DNA from: Pseudobutyrivibrio ruminis DSM 9787
Lineage (GTDB): Bacteria; Bacillota; Clostridia; Lachnospirales; Lachnospiraceae
Assembly: GCF_900218035.1 (NCBI RefSeq)
Contig: NZ_OBMR01000010.1
Span: 1-64,000 of the forward strand
Length of the DNA stretch: 64,000 nucleotides
Direction: 5' to 3'
Below the pieces are notes generated by a model that did not search any database, was not told the origin of the DNA, and saw only the letters and a list, made by a program, of their open reading frames with translations. A program made the position numbers and the translations under genes. Positions 1-8,091 of the stretch are shown piece after piece; within the stretch, counting starts at the first letter, position 1; every line of letters starts with the position of its first letter.

Positions 1-285
1 TGGCAGTATCAACATACTTACTATAGAACTGCTTTAAAGGAGCATGGTATTATCCAATCCATGTCTCGTAAAGGTAACTGCTATGATAATTGTATTATGG
101 AGACATTCTTTGGAAGATTAAAAAATGAGATGTATTATGGCTATGAGAAAGATTATTCTTCTTTTGAAGAATTCTCAAAAGCAGTTGAAGAATATATAGA
201 TTACTATAATAACAAAAGAATTCAGGCAAAAACAAAATGGATGCCACCTGTACAATACAGGGTAGCATCCATGTGTTTAGCCTAG
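1..285 (+). CDS. IS3-family transposase OrfB, C-terminal fragment (5' end outside window)
   Basis: The reading frame is open from base 1 (WQYQHTYYRTALKEHG...) and ends at the TAG at 283-285, so only the last ~94 residues of the integrase are visible. They hold the signature end of the IS3/IS150 rve domain: SMSRKGNCYDN, then METFFGRLKNE with the catalytic Glu of the DDE triad, then a YNNKR segment. In the family this protein cuts and joins transposon ends, usually as an OrfAB frameshift fusion. An in-frame ATG at 61 is internal and not a start. Whether the element is intact cannot be judged because the upstream part is missing. Confidence 0.9.
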   Translation, partial: WQYQHTYYRTALKEHGIIQSMSRKGNCYDNCIMETFFGRLKNEMYYGYEKDYSSFEEFSKAVEEYIDYYNNKRIQAKTKWMPPVQYRVASMCLA

Positions 286-330
286 TTCATAAATATGTGT
301 CCAGGATTCTGGGTACATATCACAGGGCGT
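1..330 (+). mobile_element. Right end of an IS3-family insertion sequence
   Basis: The transposase ends at 285 and is followed by about 45 bases before unrelated sequence. The segment at 303-325 (GTCCAGGATTCTGGGTACAT) has the look of a right terminal inverted repeat of an IS3 element. The left end is outside the window, so the repeat and any target duplication cannot be confirmed; the boundary is approximate. Confidence 0.5.
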
Positions 331-367
331 CCTTTTTATTGTGTTAGGCCCAAAACAAACTACAAGC

Positions 368-811
368 CTAGTGGCGTCCGTTGCCGCTGTCGTAGAGTTT
401 TTGGATTTCTGGTGGAAGCTTGTCGGGGAGCATGGCATTGATGCGGTCTTCGCTGCCGTCTGCGATGGCTTGGTCGTAGTACCAGCATTTGTATTTGAGC
501 ATATCTAGGGTCTTTTGAAGGTTTGCTATTTCGGCTTCCACAGCATCGCGGCGGGCTTCAAAAAGAGCTTTTCTGTCGGCGTAGGTTTCAGCGCCTTTTG
601 TGGTCATCTCCATAAACTGCTTGATTTCTTTTATTTCTAAGCCGGAGCTTTTTAGGCATTCGATGATGTGGAGAGCTCCGATTTCTCTATCTGAAAATTT
701 CCTGATTCCAGATTGGCGTTCCATGTTAGGAAAGAAGCCTTCTTTGTCGTAGTATCTAAGTGTGGATACAGGTATATTAAACATTTCTGAAACTTGTCCA
801 ATTGTGTACAT
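368..811 (-). CDS. MerR-family transcriptional regulator
   Basis: A 147-residue protein beginning MYTIGQVSEMFNIPVSTLRYYD, the classic MerR winged-helix N-terminus (HTH about residues 3-22, wing with RYYDKEGF). It continues with a long helix at about 75-110 that forms the antiparallel dimer coiled coil. There is no cysteine pattern typical of metal-sensing MerR proteins, so an organic or electrophile signal is more likely (inference). It is divergent from the hydrolase at 939. The 127-bp gap carries a perfect 20-bp palindrome inside a 19-bp promoter spacer, so it most likely activates the hydrolase by DNA distortion. The nearest described relatives by layout are AdhR/NmlR-type regulators; the effector is unknown. 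Confidence 0.9.
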   Translation of the reverse strand: MYTIGQVSEMFNIPVSTLRYYDKEGFFPNMERQSGIRKFSDREIGALHIIECLKSSGLEIKEIKQFMEMTTKGAETYADRKALFEARRDAVEAEIANLQKTLDMLKYKCWYYDQAIADGSEDRINAMLPDKLPPEIQKLYDSGNGRH

Positions 812-844
812 AGATATTCCTCCAAAATTTTTTCAAATTAAAGC

Positions 845-875
845 TTGACCTAAAGTTAACTTTAGGTATTAACAT
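845..875 (+). promoter_or_regulatory. MerR-type promoter with operator in a 19-bp spacer
   Basis: The -35 box TTGACC (845-850) and -10 TAACAT (870-875) are 19 bp apart, the overlong spacing that MerR activators correct. The spacer is filled by the perfect 20-bp palindrome ACCTAAAGTTAACTTTAGGT at 848-867. It drives the hydrolase at 939, and the divergent MerR start is at 811. Confidence 0.85.
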
Positions 876-938
876 ACAACCATCGTATCACGATTTTGAA
901 ATAAATTCAATTTATAATAGCAAATGGAGGTATTTAAA

Positions 939-1940
939 ATGATTAAGGTTGAGAGTTTAAATTTAGTAACAGATTGGGATAAGACATTTCCAAAGAGCGA
1001 CAAACTGGATCATCAGAAGGTTACATTTGTAAACCGCTATGGCATCACTCTTGCTGCAGATATGTACACACCTAAGAACGCTAGTGGAAAACTTCCAGCA
1101 ATTGCAGTATCTGGCCCATTTGGCGCAGTAAAAGAGCAGTGCTCAGGCTTGTATGCCCAGACAATGGCAGAAAGAGGTTTCCTTACAATTGCATTTGATC
1201 CATCATTTACGGGTGAGTCTGGTGGAAATGTTAGATACATGGCATCTCCTGACATTAATACAGAGGATTTCATGGCTGCAGTAGATTTCCTTTCATTAAA
1301 TGAAAAGGTAGATCCTGATAGAATCGGCATCATAGGTATCTGTGGTTGGGGCGGAATGGCACTTAATACAGCAGCTCTTGATACAAGAATTAAAGCAACT
1401 GTAGCCGCTACTATGTACGACATGACAAGAGTTAATGCAAATGGCTACTTCGATTCTGAGGATAATGAAGAAGCTAGATATCAGAAGAAAGCTGCTATGT
1501 GTGCACAACGTCTGGATGACTTGAAAGCTGGCGAATATCAGCTTGGTGGCGGAGTTGTTGATCCGCTTCCAGAGGATGCCCCATTCTTTGTTAAGGATTA
1601 CTATGATTATTACAAGACTGACAGAGGATACCATAAGCGTAGCCTTAATTCTAACGGTGGATGGAATGTGATTGGATGTGAGTCATTCATGAATCAGCCA
1701 ATATTAAAGTATACAAATGAAATCAGAAGTGCAGTTCTAATTATACATGGAGAAAAAGCTCATTCCCTTTACTTCGGCAAGGATGCATATGAGAACATGA
1801 CAAAAGACAGTAAATATACTGCAAATAAAGAGCTCATGATTATTCCTAATGCAAGCCATACAGATCTTTATGATGGTGGTGATAGCAATTATATTCCATT
1901 TGATAAGTTACAGAGCTTCTTTGAGGAAAATTTGAAGTAA
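939..1940 (+). CDS. Alpha/beta hydrolase, dienelactone-hydrolase-like
   Basis: A 333-residue cytosolic protein (no signal peptide) with an alpha/beta-hydrolase fold. It has an N-terminal strand region RYGITLAADMYTP, oxyanion region SGPFGAVKEQ, elbow region IGICGWGGMAL about residue 133 and C-terminal catalytic His in NASHTDLY. The elbow reads C-G-W-G-G where relatives often have C-G-S-G-G, so the serine position is Trp and a Cys two residues earlier may act instead, as in dienelactone hydrolases. An upstream in-frame ATG at 924 overlaps the ribosome site GGAGG (926-930); the ATG at 939 is 8 bases downstream of it and is chosen. Substrate is unknown. MerR control suggests detoxification of a small ester or lactone (inference). 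Confidence 0.8.
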   Translation: MIKVESLNLVTDWDKTFPKSDKLDHQKVTFVNRYGITLAADMYTPKNASGKLPAIAVSGPFGAVKEQCSGLYAQTMAERGFLTIAFDPSFTGESGGNVRYMASPDINTEDFMAAVDFLSLNEKVDPDRIGIIGICGWGGMALNTAALDTRIKATVAATMYDMTRVNANGYFDSEDNEEARYQKKAAMCAQRLDDLKAGEYQLGGGVVDPLPEDAPFFVKDYYDYYKTDRGYHKRSLNSNGGWNVIGCESFMNQPILKYTNEIRSAVLIIHGEKAHSLYFGKDAYENMTKDSKYTANKELMIIPNASHTDLYDGGDSNYIPFDKLQSFFEENLK

Positions 1941-1954
1941 TAATAAAAAGACTA

Positions 1955-2012
1955 TTGACACCGTGTCAACACGGTGTTATAGTTATCCCATCGATTGACA
2001 CAATGTCAATCG
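1955..2012 (+). promoter_or_regulatory. Promoter with two TetR-type operators before the flavin reductase
   Basis: TTGACA (1955-1960) and TATAGT (1978-1983) are 17 bp apart. The -35 box is the left half of the palindrome TTGACACCGTGTCAA (1955-1969). A second site TTGACACAATGTCAA (1995-2009), extended to a 21-bp palindrome at 1992-2012, lies over the start region. The same design recurs at 4360-4411 in front of the operon encoding a TetR regulator. A 9-bp inverted repeat ACACCGTGT/ACACGGTGT (1958-1977) overlaps the first site. Confidence 0.85.
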
Positions 2013-2028
2013 GAAAGGAGTAAAGAAA

Positions 2029-2571
2029 ATGAAAAAGAATATCGGAGCACAGTTAGCATTATATCCAGCACCAGTTATTGTGGTAGGAGCTATGGTTGAT
2101 GGAAAGCCAAATTGGACATTAGTAGCACATGCAGGCACAGTTGCCCATAGTCATTTGATGGTTTCTATGGTTCAGACTCACTACACAAACAAGGGCATCA
2201 GAGAAAACAAGATGTTCTCTATCAATGTAGTTGATGAGTCATGGCTCAAGGAAGCTGATAGAATGGGTATTGTCAGTGGAAATAAGGAAGATAAGTCAGG
2301 TGCCTTTGAATACACAGTAGGAGAAAATGGTGCACCTCTTATCGATGCAGCAAAGATTTCTATTGAGTGTGAGATGGATTACAACTATGAATTAGAAAAC
2401 TTTGATAATTTCATTGGAAAGATTCTTGCAACTTATGCAGACGAGTCAGTACTTAATGAAGCAGGAAAGATTGATTATCACGTATTCAAGCCAGTATTAT
2501 TTGAATTCCCAACATACGAGTACTTTGTTACTGGCGAGAAGGTTGGAGACTGCGCTAAAATGAACAAATAA
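2029..2571 (+). CDS. Flavin reductase family protein (FMN-binding split barrel)
   Basis: 180 residues, the normal length for the family. The N-terminus (LYPAPVIVVGAMVDGKPNW) and HAGTVAHSHLMVSMVQTHYTNKGI match the flavin reductase-like split-barrel domain, where the Ser/Thr and His residues bind FMN. A later FDNFIGKI segment is also typical. Such proteins transfer electrons from NAD(P)H to FMN, or act directly as small flavin-dependent reductases. The start is set by GGAAAGGAG (2012-2020). It is transcribed alone from a promoter with paired operators identical in design to the monooxygenase-TetR operon at 4429, so it is probably induced by the same signal. Confidence 0.88.
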   Translation: MKKNIGAQLALYPAPVIVVGAMVDGKPNWTLVAHAGTVAHSHLMVSMVQTHYTNKGIRENKMFSINVVDESWLKEADRMGIVSGNKEDKSGAFEYTVGENGAPLIDAAKISIECEMDYNYELENFDNFIGKILATYADESVLNEAGKIDYHVFKPVLFEFPTYEYFVTGEKVGDCAKMNK

Positions 2572-2659
2572 TATATTGACATTTGAGGATACAAGCCGTA
2601 CTCTATTAGTCGCCTAGTTAATTAAAACAGGGATTAATATTATAGGGTAGGTAAATAAT

Positions 2660-3520
2660 ATGAATGTTAAATCCGTAATCAAAGAACTTTTCATTCTTAC
2701 AATTGCCATAATAATTATAGGTGCGGCGGTATTCTTTTTCCTTATGCCAAGTCATGCAGCAGTTAGCAGTATTTCAGGCTTTGCCATTGTGTTAACCAAT
2801 TTCATACCATTTTCAGTTTCGCAAATCACCATGGTTTTGAATGTGGTATTGCTGATAATTGGTTTTATCACTTGCGGTCCAGAATTTGGTTATAAGACAG
2901 TCTATACATCAATTTTGCTTCCTGTTGTAATTGGTGTATTTGAAAAAATGTTGCCAGGCTATACATCTCTTACAAACGATGCTACTCTCGATGTTGTTTG
3001 CTACATATTTGTAGTTAGTATCGGTAGCGCGATTTTGTTTAATAGAAATGCGTCATCAGGTGGATTAGATATTATTGGAAAGATTTTAAATAAGTATTTC
3101 CGCATCGATATTGGAAAAGCTATGTCTATTGCGGGGCTGTGCATAGCATTGTCTTCGGCACTTGCTTATGATTCAAAGACAGTTGTTTTAAGTATACTTG
3201 GAACATATTTGAATGGAATGGTACTTGATCATTTTATATTTGACCAGAAATTAAAAAGACGTGTATGTATAGTTTCACCATATGAAGCTCAAATTAGAGA
3301 TTACATTCTAAATGAGCTTCACAGTGGTGCCAGCGTTTACAAGGTGACAGGAGCTTACAGAATGGAAGAGCACGATGAGATTATCACTATTGTTGATAAA
3401 GGCGAATTCCAAAAGCTCATGGCCTATATAGATAAGGTAGACCCAAAAGCATTCGTTACTGTTTATAAAGTTAGCGATATGCAATATCAATCAAAAAGTA
3501 TGCCGGAAAGGGTGTTTTAG
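2660..3520 (+). CDS. YitT-family membrane protein
   Basis: 286 residues: about five transmembrane helices in the first ~190 residues (starting at LFILTIAIIIIGAAVFFFL), with the family motif FNRNASSGGLDIIGKIL in the middle. A C-terminal cytoplasmic DUF2179 domain of about 80 residues follows (VCIVSPYEAQIRDYILNELHSGASVYKVTGAY). The transport or sensing role of YitT proteins is not settled. A possible promoter is TTGACA at 2576-2581 with a weak TACTCT box at 2599. Its stop overlaps the stop of the convergent peptidase gene. Confidence 0.9.
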   Translation: MNVKSVIKELFILTIAIIIIGAAVFFFLMPSHAAVSSISGFAIVLTNFIPFSVSQITMVLNVVLLIIGFITCGPEFGYKTVYTSILLPVVIGVFEKMLPGYTSLTNDATLDVVCYIFVVSIGSAILFNRNASSGGLDIIGKILNKYFRIDIGKAMSIAGLCIALSSALAYDSKTVVLSILGTYLNGMVLDHFIFDQKLKRRVCIVSPYEAQIRDYILNELHSGASVYKVTGAYRMEEHDEIITIVDKGEFQKLMAYIDKVDPKAFVTVYKVSDMQYQSKSMPERVF

Positions 3521-4230
3521 TCGTCATTGCGACTTACCCTGCTTACAATCAAAACTAATCTAAGTAGTTGAAGGATAGTAGTAAATAAAGCTGCCACATA
3601 GGTAAGCGCTGCTGCCTTCAACACTTTTTTTGCACCTCTATGCTCATCTTCTTCTAATAATCTATCCTCATCGAGAATTCTAAGTGCACGCGCACTAGCA
3701 TCAAATTCCACTGGAAGAGTAATCAACTGAAAAATAACTACAAATGAAAAAAGGTAAACACCAAGCTCTGCAATTGTAGAGTACCCTAGTAAAAGACCGA
3801 TGAGAATAATTGGCCATGAAACTTTTGAACCAATATTCGCTAGAGGTACAGAAAGAGCGCGAAGTTTAAGTGGTGCGTATGACTCTTTATGTTGGATGGC
3901 ATGACCGCATTCGTGAGCGGCTACACCGATTGCAGCGACACTTGTCTGGCCGTAAGTTGCATCGGAAAGACGAAGTACTTTTTCATTTGGTGAATAATGA
4001 TCAGTCAGATTTCCTCTTATCCGTTCTATTTTTACATCATAGATACCAGCGGAGTGAAGTATGTGTTCTGCCACTTGGTTAGATGTAAGTCCTCGATAAT
4101 TTCTAATTCTATTGTATTTGCTAAATGTGCCCTGAACATTCATAGATGCAAGTGCACTGATAGCAGCACCTATCAATACAAGAATAAGTGTTGGATCTAT
4201 GCCATAACCGTATCCATATCCGTAGTACAT
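3517..4230 (-). CDS. Zinc metallopeptidase, YugP type
   Basis: 237 residues from the chosen start. The zinc site is the HECGH motif at residues 106-110 inside AAIGVAAHECGHAIQHKE. An N-terminal hydrophobic helix (PTLILVLIGAAISALAS) and two or three further membrane segments surround it, as in the membrane-bound neutral zinc peptidase family (formerly DUF/peptidase_Mx YugP). The N-terminus MYYGYGYGYG is Tyr/Gly-rich. Upstream ATG codons exist to 4278, but the ribosome site AGGAGG (complement of 4238-4243) lies 7 bases before 4230. It is convergent with yitT. The physiological substrate is not known. Confidence 0.9.
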   Translation of the reverse strand: MYYGYGYGYGIDPTLILVLIGAAISALASMNVQGTFSKYNRIRNYRGLTSNQVAEHILHSAGIYDVKIERIRGNLTDHYSPNEKVLRLSDATYGQTSVAAIGVAAHECGHAIQHKESYAPLKLRALSVPLANIGSKVSWPIILIGLLLGYSTIAELGVYLFSFVVIFQLITLPVEFDASARALRILDEDRLLEEDEHRGAKKVLKAAALTYVAALFTTILQLLRLVLIVSRVSRNDD

Positions 4231-4359
4231 TATTATTCCTCCTATAAATAATCTTTTTATTAGTATAAATCTATCCACTGATTTTTACTAATTAAAAAGT
4301 CTAAAAAGATTATTAATTTAAAGGATGTCGGGAAAATGAAAGGCTTTTGGTTGTCGGAA

Positions 4360-4411
4360 TTGACATCGTGTCAGCAAGATGGTATAGTATAGATAATTGA
4401 CATGGTGTCAT
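4360..4411 (+). promoter_or_regulatory. Promoter with two TetR-type operators before monooxygenase-tetR
   Basis: TTGACA (4360-4365) is 17 bp from TATAGT (4383-4388). The -35 box is inside TTGACATCGTGTCAG (4360-4374). A second site TTGACATGGTGTCAT lies at 4397-4411, just after the start region. Both are TTGACA-N3-TGTCAN half-site pairs as in front of the flavin reductase at 2029, with operator starts 37 bp apart here and 40 bp there. Confidence 0.85.
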
Positions 4412-4428
4412 CGGATTGGAGGGGTTTT

Positions 4429-4755
4429 ATGAGCATTGCAGTAAATCTTAGATATAAGGGTGAAAACGGAGCAGCGAAGAAATTTGCTGAGGAAATGATA
4501 AGCAGTGGTACTGTTCAGAAAATCAGGGAAGAGGCAGGTAATCTTCGCTATGAATATTACACTTCCTTTGATGACCCTGAAACAGTATTGTTGATAGATA
4601 GCTGGGAGAACCAGGAAGCAATTGATGTGCATCATGCATCACCTATGATGGCTAAAATTGCAGAGCTTAGAGAGAAATATGATTTGCATATGACAGTGGA
4701 GCGTTTTACTTCAGATGCGCTTCCTGAGCAGGATCAGTCATTTATAAGAAAGTAG
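4429..4755 (+). CDS. Putative quinol monooxygenase, ABM domain
   Basis: A small 108-residue protein of the antibiotic-biosynthesis-monooxygenase (ABM, YgiN-like) ferredoxin fold: MSIAVNLRYKGENGAAKKFAEEM, then EYYTSFDDPETVLLIDSWENQEAIDVHHASPMM. The W-x-N/D-x-x-A-I-D-x-H-H segment with its His pair is the family hallmark. Members oxidise quinols or bind heme or flavin-free aromatic substrates. An in-frame ATG at 4402 lies inside the operator; GGAGGGG at 4418-4424 places the true start at 4429. It is followed 10 bases later by the TetR gene, which probably controls it. Confidence 0.85.
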   Translation: MSIAVNLRYKGENGAAKKFAEEMISSGTVQKIREEAGNLRYEYYTSFDDPETVLLIDSWENQEAIDVHHASPMMAKIAELREKYDLHMTVERFTSDALPEQDQSFIRK

Positions 4756-4765
4756 TGGTGGCCAA

Positions 4766-5386
4766 ATGGCAGTTGAATTAAAAGAAACTATTGATAAACG
4801 TAGAGAAGAAATAATGGATGCTTGCGAAAAGCTTTATGAAACAAAAGGCTTTCATAGTATCACAATAAAGGATATCAGCACAGAAACCAGTTTTTCTCGT
4901 CCATCTATCTATAATTATTTTCAAACTAAGGAGGAGATTTTCCTAGGGATTCTCACCAGGGAATATTTGAAATGGAATGAGGCATTGAGGGAAATTATTG
5001 ATGGTGGCAAGAAGCTTGATGCAGATAATTTGGCTAAGGCCATTGCAAAGACAATGGAGGATAGAAAAACACTTCTAAAGATATCTGCAATGAACCTCTA
5101 TGAGATAGAGGATAATAGTAGATTGGAATTATTGGCAGAGTTTAAAAGTGCTTTCAAGGAATCTGTAGATATTTTCGAAGAGTGCCTGGCAAAGAATTTA
5201 GAGGGGATTGATAAGAAAAAATGCGAACAGATTAGATATGCATTCTTCCCTTACATGTATGGCATCTATCCTTATGTTTACCCTACGGACAAGCAGATGG
5301 AGGCCATGGACCAGGTAAAGCTGTCATATGCAAAGACTACTATCTACAACATGTCATACGATTTTTTGAAATTGATTTTTGAATAA
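4766..5386 (+). CDS. TetR/AcrR-family transcriptional regulator
   Basis: 206 residues. The N-terminal HTH is clear: RREEIMDACEKLYETKGF then SITIKDISTETSFSRPSIYNYF then QTKEEIF. The C-terminal ligand domain (about 70-206) is helical and not specific to a known effector. It is the second gene of an operon with the ABM monooxygenase, whose promoter carries two TTGACA-N3-TGTCA palindromes. An identical arrangement precedes the flavin reductase. Autoregulation plus control of the reductase is the simplest reading (inference). The ligand may be a quinone or similar redox-active compound. Confidence 0.92.
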   Translation: MAVELKETIDKRREEIMDACEKLYETKGFHSITIKDISTETSFSRPSIYNYFQTKEEIFLGILTREYLKWNEALREIIDGGKKLDADNLAKAIAKTMEDRKTLLKISAMNLYEIEDNSRLELLAEFKSAFKESVDIFEECLAKNLEGIDKKKCEQIRYAFFPYMYGIYPYVYPTDKQMEAMDQVKLSYAKTTIYNMSYDFLKLIFE

Positions 5387-5441
5387 ATAAAAAACTAAAA
5401 TATAAAATATAAAATATAAAATGATTTATAGGAGGGTATCT

Positions 5442-6329
5442 ATGGCATCTAAAGTTTATTTTATTAAAGACGTTACAGCAGAAGCTGTAGTAAAAATGTA
5501 CGATAAGCTTGGAATCACATTACCAGGTAAGGTTGCCGTAAAGGTGCATTCTGGTGAGGAAGGCAATCAGAATTATCTAAAGCCTGAATTCTGGAAACCG
5601 ATGGTAGAGCATGTGAACGGCACCATTGTAGAGTGCAATACAGCCTACGAAGGTGAAAGAAACTACACAGATAAGCATATCAAATTATTAAAGAGACATG
5701 GCTGGAATGAGTTTTTTGATGTTGATTTGATGGATGCTGAAGGACCAGATATTGAAATTCCAGTCAAAAACGGTACCCATCTTAAGACTGATATAATGGG
5801 AAAGAACTTCCTTAACTACGATTCAATGCTTGTACTTTCTCATTTTAAGGGACATCCAATGGGAGGCTACGGCGGAGCTTTAAAGCAGCTTTCAATTGGT
5901 TGTGCATCATGTGCAGGCAAGGTAAAGATTCATTCGGCTGGCAAATATAATAAAGCCAGCGAGCAGGATATTGTTTGGAACGACTTGCCAGAGCAGAACG
6001 CTTTCCTTGAAAGTATGGCAGAGGCTGCATCAGCAGTAGTCGATCACTTCGGAAAGAACATTGCGTTTATCAATGTTATGGCAAATATGTCAGTAGACTG
6101 TGACTGCTGTGCAGTAGCTGAGGACCCATGCCTTAAGGATATCGGTATCCTTGCAAGCTTGGATCCGGTTGCAATCGATAGAGCTTGTCTGGATTTGGTA
6201 TACGCTTCAAAGGATGTTGGGCGTGACCACTTCCTTGAGAGAGTTACATCCAGAAATGGCGAGCACACACCTGCTACAGCTGCAAAGCTTGGCGTAGGAA
6301 GTCTTGAATATGAATTAATAGAATTATAG
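5442..6329 (+). CDS. DUF362 domain protein
   Basis: 295 residues from ATG 5442, set by GGAGGG at 5431-5436; an earlier in-frame ATG at 5421 precedes that ribosome site. It matches the DUF362 family (KVAVKVHSGEEGNQNYLKPEF, LSHFKGHPMGGYGGALKQLSIGCAS, ASLDPVAIDRACLDLV). Cysteines cluster as CASC and CDCCAVAEDPC, which suggests an iron-sulfur or metal site, but no separate 4Fe-4S ferredoxin domain is present. Biochemistry of the family is unknown. It lies 55 bases after tetR behind an AT-rich stretch with tandem ATATAAA units (5399-5420), and ends before a good terminator. Confidence 0.85.
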   Translation: MASKVYFIKDVTAEAVVKMYDKLGITLPGKVAVKVHSGEEGNQNYLKPEFWKPMVEHVNGTIVECNTAYEGERNYTDKHIKLLKRHGWNEFFDVDLMDAEGPDIEIPVKNGTHLKTDIMGKNFLNYDSMLVLSHFKGHPMGGYGGALKQLSIGCASCAGKVKIHSAGKYNKASEQDIVWNDLPEQNAFLESMAEAASAVVDHFGKNIAFINVMANMSVDCDCCAVAEDPCLKDIGILASLDPVAIDRACLDLVYASKDVGRDHFLERVTSRNGEHTPATAAKLGVGSLEYELIEL

Positions 6330-6336
6330 GATATAG

Positions 6337-6368
6337 GGAGGCTGATCAATCAGCCTCCTTTTATTTTT
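6337..6368 (+). terminator. Rho-independent terminator
   Basis: Perfect 9-bp stem GGAGGCTGA/TCAGCCTCC (6337-6345, 6350-6358), loop TCAA, followed by a T-rich run. It ends the DUF362 gene. Confidence 0.92.
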
Positions 6369-6428
6369 GATAAAGCACTCTGATGATGATAAAATATATA
6401 AATATTTAGTGATTAAAGAAAGGTTATT

Positions 6429-7640
6429 ATGAACGAAGCAATTGTTACATTAAAAAAGGGCGAAGGCCGCACAATTAAGGCTGGAGGTGCCTGGATATTT
6501 GATAATGAGATAGACTCAGTTATGGGTTCTTTTGAGAATGGAGATATAGTAGTTGTCCATGATTTTGATGGATACATGATGGGCCGTGGTTTCATCAACA
6601 CTAATTCCAAAATTCGTGTCCGCATGATGACACGAAAAAAGGATCAGATAATTGATGATGAATTTATCAAAATGAGAGTGCAGAATGCCTGGGATTATCG
6701 TAAAAACGTATTACTTGAAAAGGATCTGAACTGCTGTAGAGTGATCTTCGGAGAGGCAGATTTCCTTCCAGGCCTTGTTATCGATAAGTACGATGATGTG
6801 CTTGTTGTGGAATCACTTGCACTTGGCATAGATAAGTTTAAGCTACAGATTGTAGATTACCTTAAAGAGGCTATGGCTGCAGACGGATATAGCGTTCGCG
6901 GCGTTTATGAGCGTAGCGATGCAGCAGTCCGCAAGAAAGAGGGCTTAGCGCCATATAAGGGATTCATTGGAGATGAGTTCGATACAAACGTGGAAATCGT
7001 TGAAAATGGTGTTCACTACATGGTAGATGTAGTAAACGGCCAGAAGACAGGTTTCTTCCTTGATCAGAAATATAATCGTCTAGCTATCCAGCGTCTTTGC
7101 AAGGGCAAGAAAGTTTTGGATTGCTTTACACACATGGGCACATTTGCCCTTAATGCTGGAATCGCAGGAGCGGCAGATGTAACAGGTCTTGATATATCAG
7201 AGTTTGCAGTATCTCAGGCTACAGCAAATGCAAAGCTCAACGGCTTGGATTCAACTGTTAAATTCCGTCAGGCAAATGTTTTGGATGAGCTTCCAAAGCT
7301 TGCAGAAGCTGGGGAAAAGTATGATGTTGTAATTCTTGACCCACCTGCTTTCACAAAGTCGCGTGAGGCTACAAAGAACGCAATGAAGGGCTACCGTGAA
7401 ATCAACATGAAGGGATTGAAGCTTGTAAAGGACGGAGGCTACCTTGCTACATGTTCTTGCTCTCATTTCATGACTCAGGAACTCTTCGTAAAGGTAATTG
7501 GTCAGGCTGCACAGGCGGCTCACAAGCGCCTTCGCCAGGTAGAATTCCGCACACAGGCCCCAGACCATCCAATCCTCTGGGCCGCTGACGAAAGCTACTA
7601 CCTCAAGTTTTTAGTGTTCCAGGTTGTTGATGAGAAATAA
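6429..7640 (+). CDS. 23S rRNA methyltransferase, RlmI-like (class I SAM)
   Basis: 403 residues, as expected for the RlmI/YccW family. The N-terminal PUA RNA-binding domain (about 1-75) begins VTLKKGEGRTIKAGGAWIFDNEI. A linker domain and a C-terminal Rossmann methyltransferase follow: SAM motif VLDCFTHMGTFALNAG, acidic GLDISEFAV, and motif IV DPPAFTKS. The Cys in TCSCSHFM is the position used by m5C enzymes. E. coli RlmI makes m5C1962 in 23S rRNA; the exact target here is inferred by homology. The start follows AGAAAGG. A DUF3237 gene follows 21 bases later. Confidence 0.9.
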   Translation: MNEAIVTLKKGEGRTIKAGGAWIFDNEIDSVMGSFENGDIVVVHDFDGYMMGRGFINTNSKIRVRMMTRKKDQIIDDEFIKMRVQNAWDYRKNVLLEKDLNCCRVIFGEADFLPGLVIDKYDDVLVVESLALGIDKFKLQIVDYLKEAMAADGYSVRGVYERSDAAVRKKEGLAPYKGFIGDEFDTNVEIVENGVHYMVDVVNGQKTGFFLDQKYNRLAIQRLCKGKKVLDCFTHMGTFALNAGIAGAADVTGLDISEFAVSQATANAKLNGLDSTVKFRQANVLDELPKLAEAGEKYDVVILDPPAFTKSREATKNAMKGYREINMKGLKLVKDGGYLATCSCSHFMTQELFVKVIGQAAQAAHKRLRQVEFRTQAPDHPILWAADESYYLKFLVFQVVDEK

Positions 7641-7661
7641 AGAGTAAAAGGGACTCTTGTT

Positions 7662-8081
7662 ATGAAGAAAGAAATATTAACAGTTAACGTAAAACTTACA
7701 AAGTTTGATGAAGTGAAAGGGCGAAGTGGAGAAGCACTGATGATTCACTTCGATGGAGATGCTACCGGAGAATACTTCAACGGAATAATTCTTCCAGGCG
7801 GAGTGGACACCCAAAGGGAAATGAAAGGTAGTGCCAGAGTTTTATCAGCTAGATATATTCTTGAAGGAAAAGATTTCAAGGGGAATGCTTGTAAAATCTT
7901 TGTAGAGAACAATGGCTCATTTGATGAAAATGGAAATATTGTTACTCATCCAACTATTCTTACCGACAGCATCGATTTAGCGTTTTTGGAGACTGCAGAT
8001 ATTACCGGAACGATATCGGATATTCCTGGTGGGGTACAGATACATTTGTGGATGGATGAGAAAGCAAAAGTTTTATATTAA
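7662..8081 (+). CDS. DUF3237 family protein
   Basis: 139 residues, soluble, predicted beta-rich. The segments VLSARYILEGKDFKGNACKIFVENNG and THPTILTDSIDLAFLE match the small DUF3237 family. Function is unknown. It lies 21 bases after the rRNA methyltransferase and 10 bases before the M15 peptidase lipoprotein, so the three genes are probably co-transcribed. The start has only a weak ribosome site. Confidence 0.75.
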   Translation: MKKEILTVNVKLTKFDEVKGRSGEALMIHFDGDATGEYFNGIILPGGVDTQREMKGSARVLSARYILEGKDFKGNACKIFVENNGSFDENGNIVTHPTILTDSIDLAFLETADITGTISDIPGGVQIHLWMDEKAKVLY

Positions 8082-8091
8082 AGAGGCTGAT

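Noticed and set aside
4402-4428. ATG at 4402 as monooxygenase start
   Set aside because: It lies inside the second operator and before the ribosome site; 4429 is correctly spaced.
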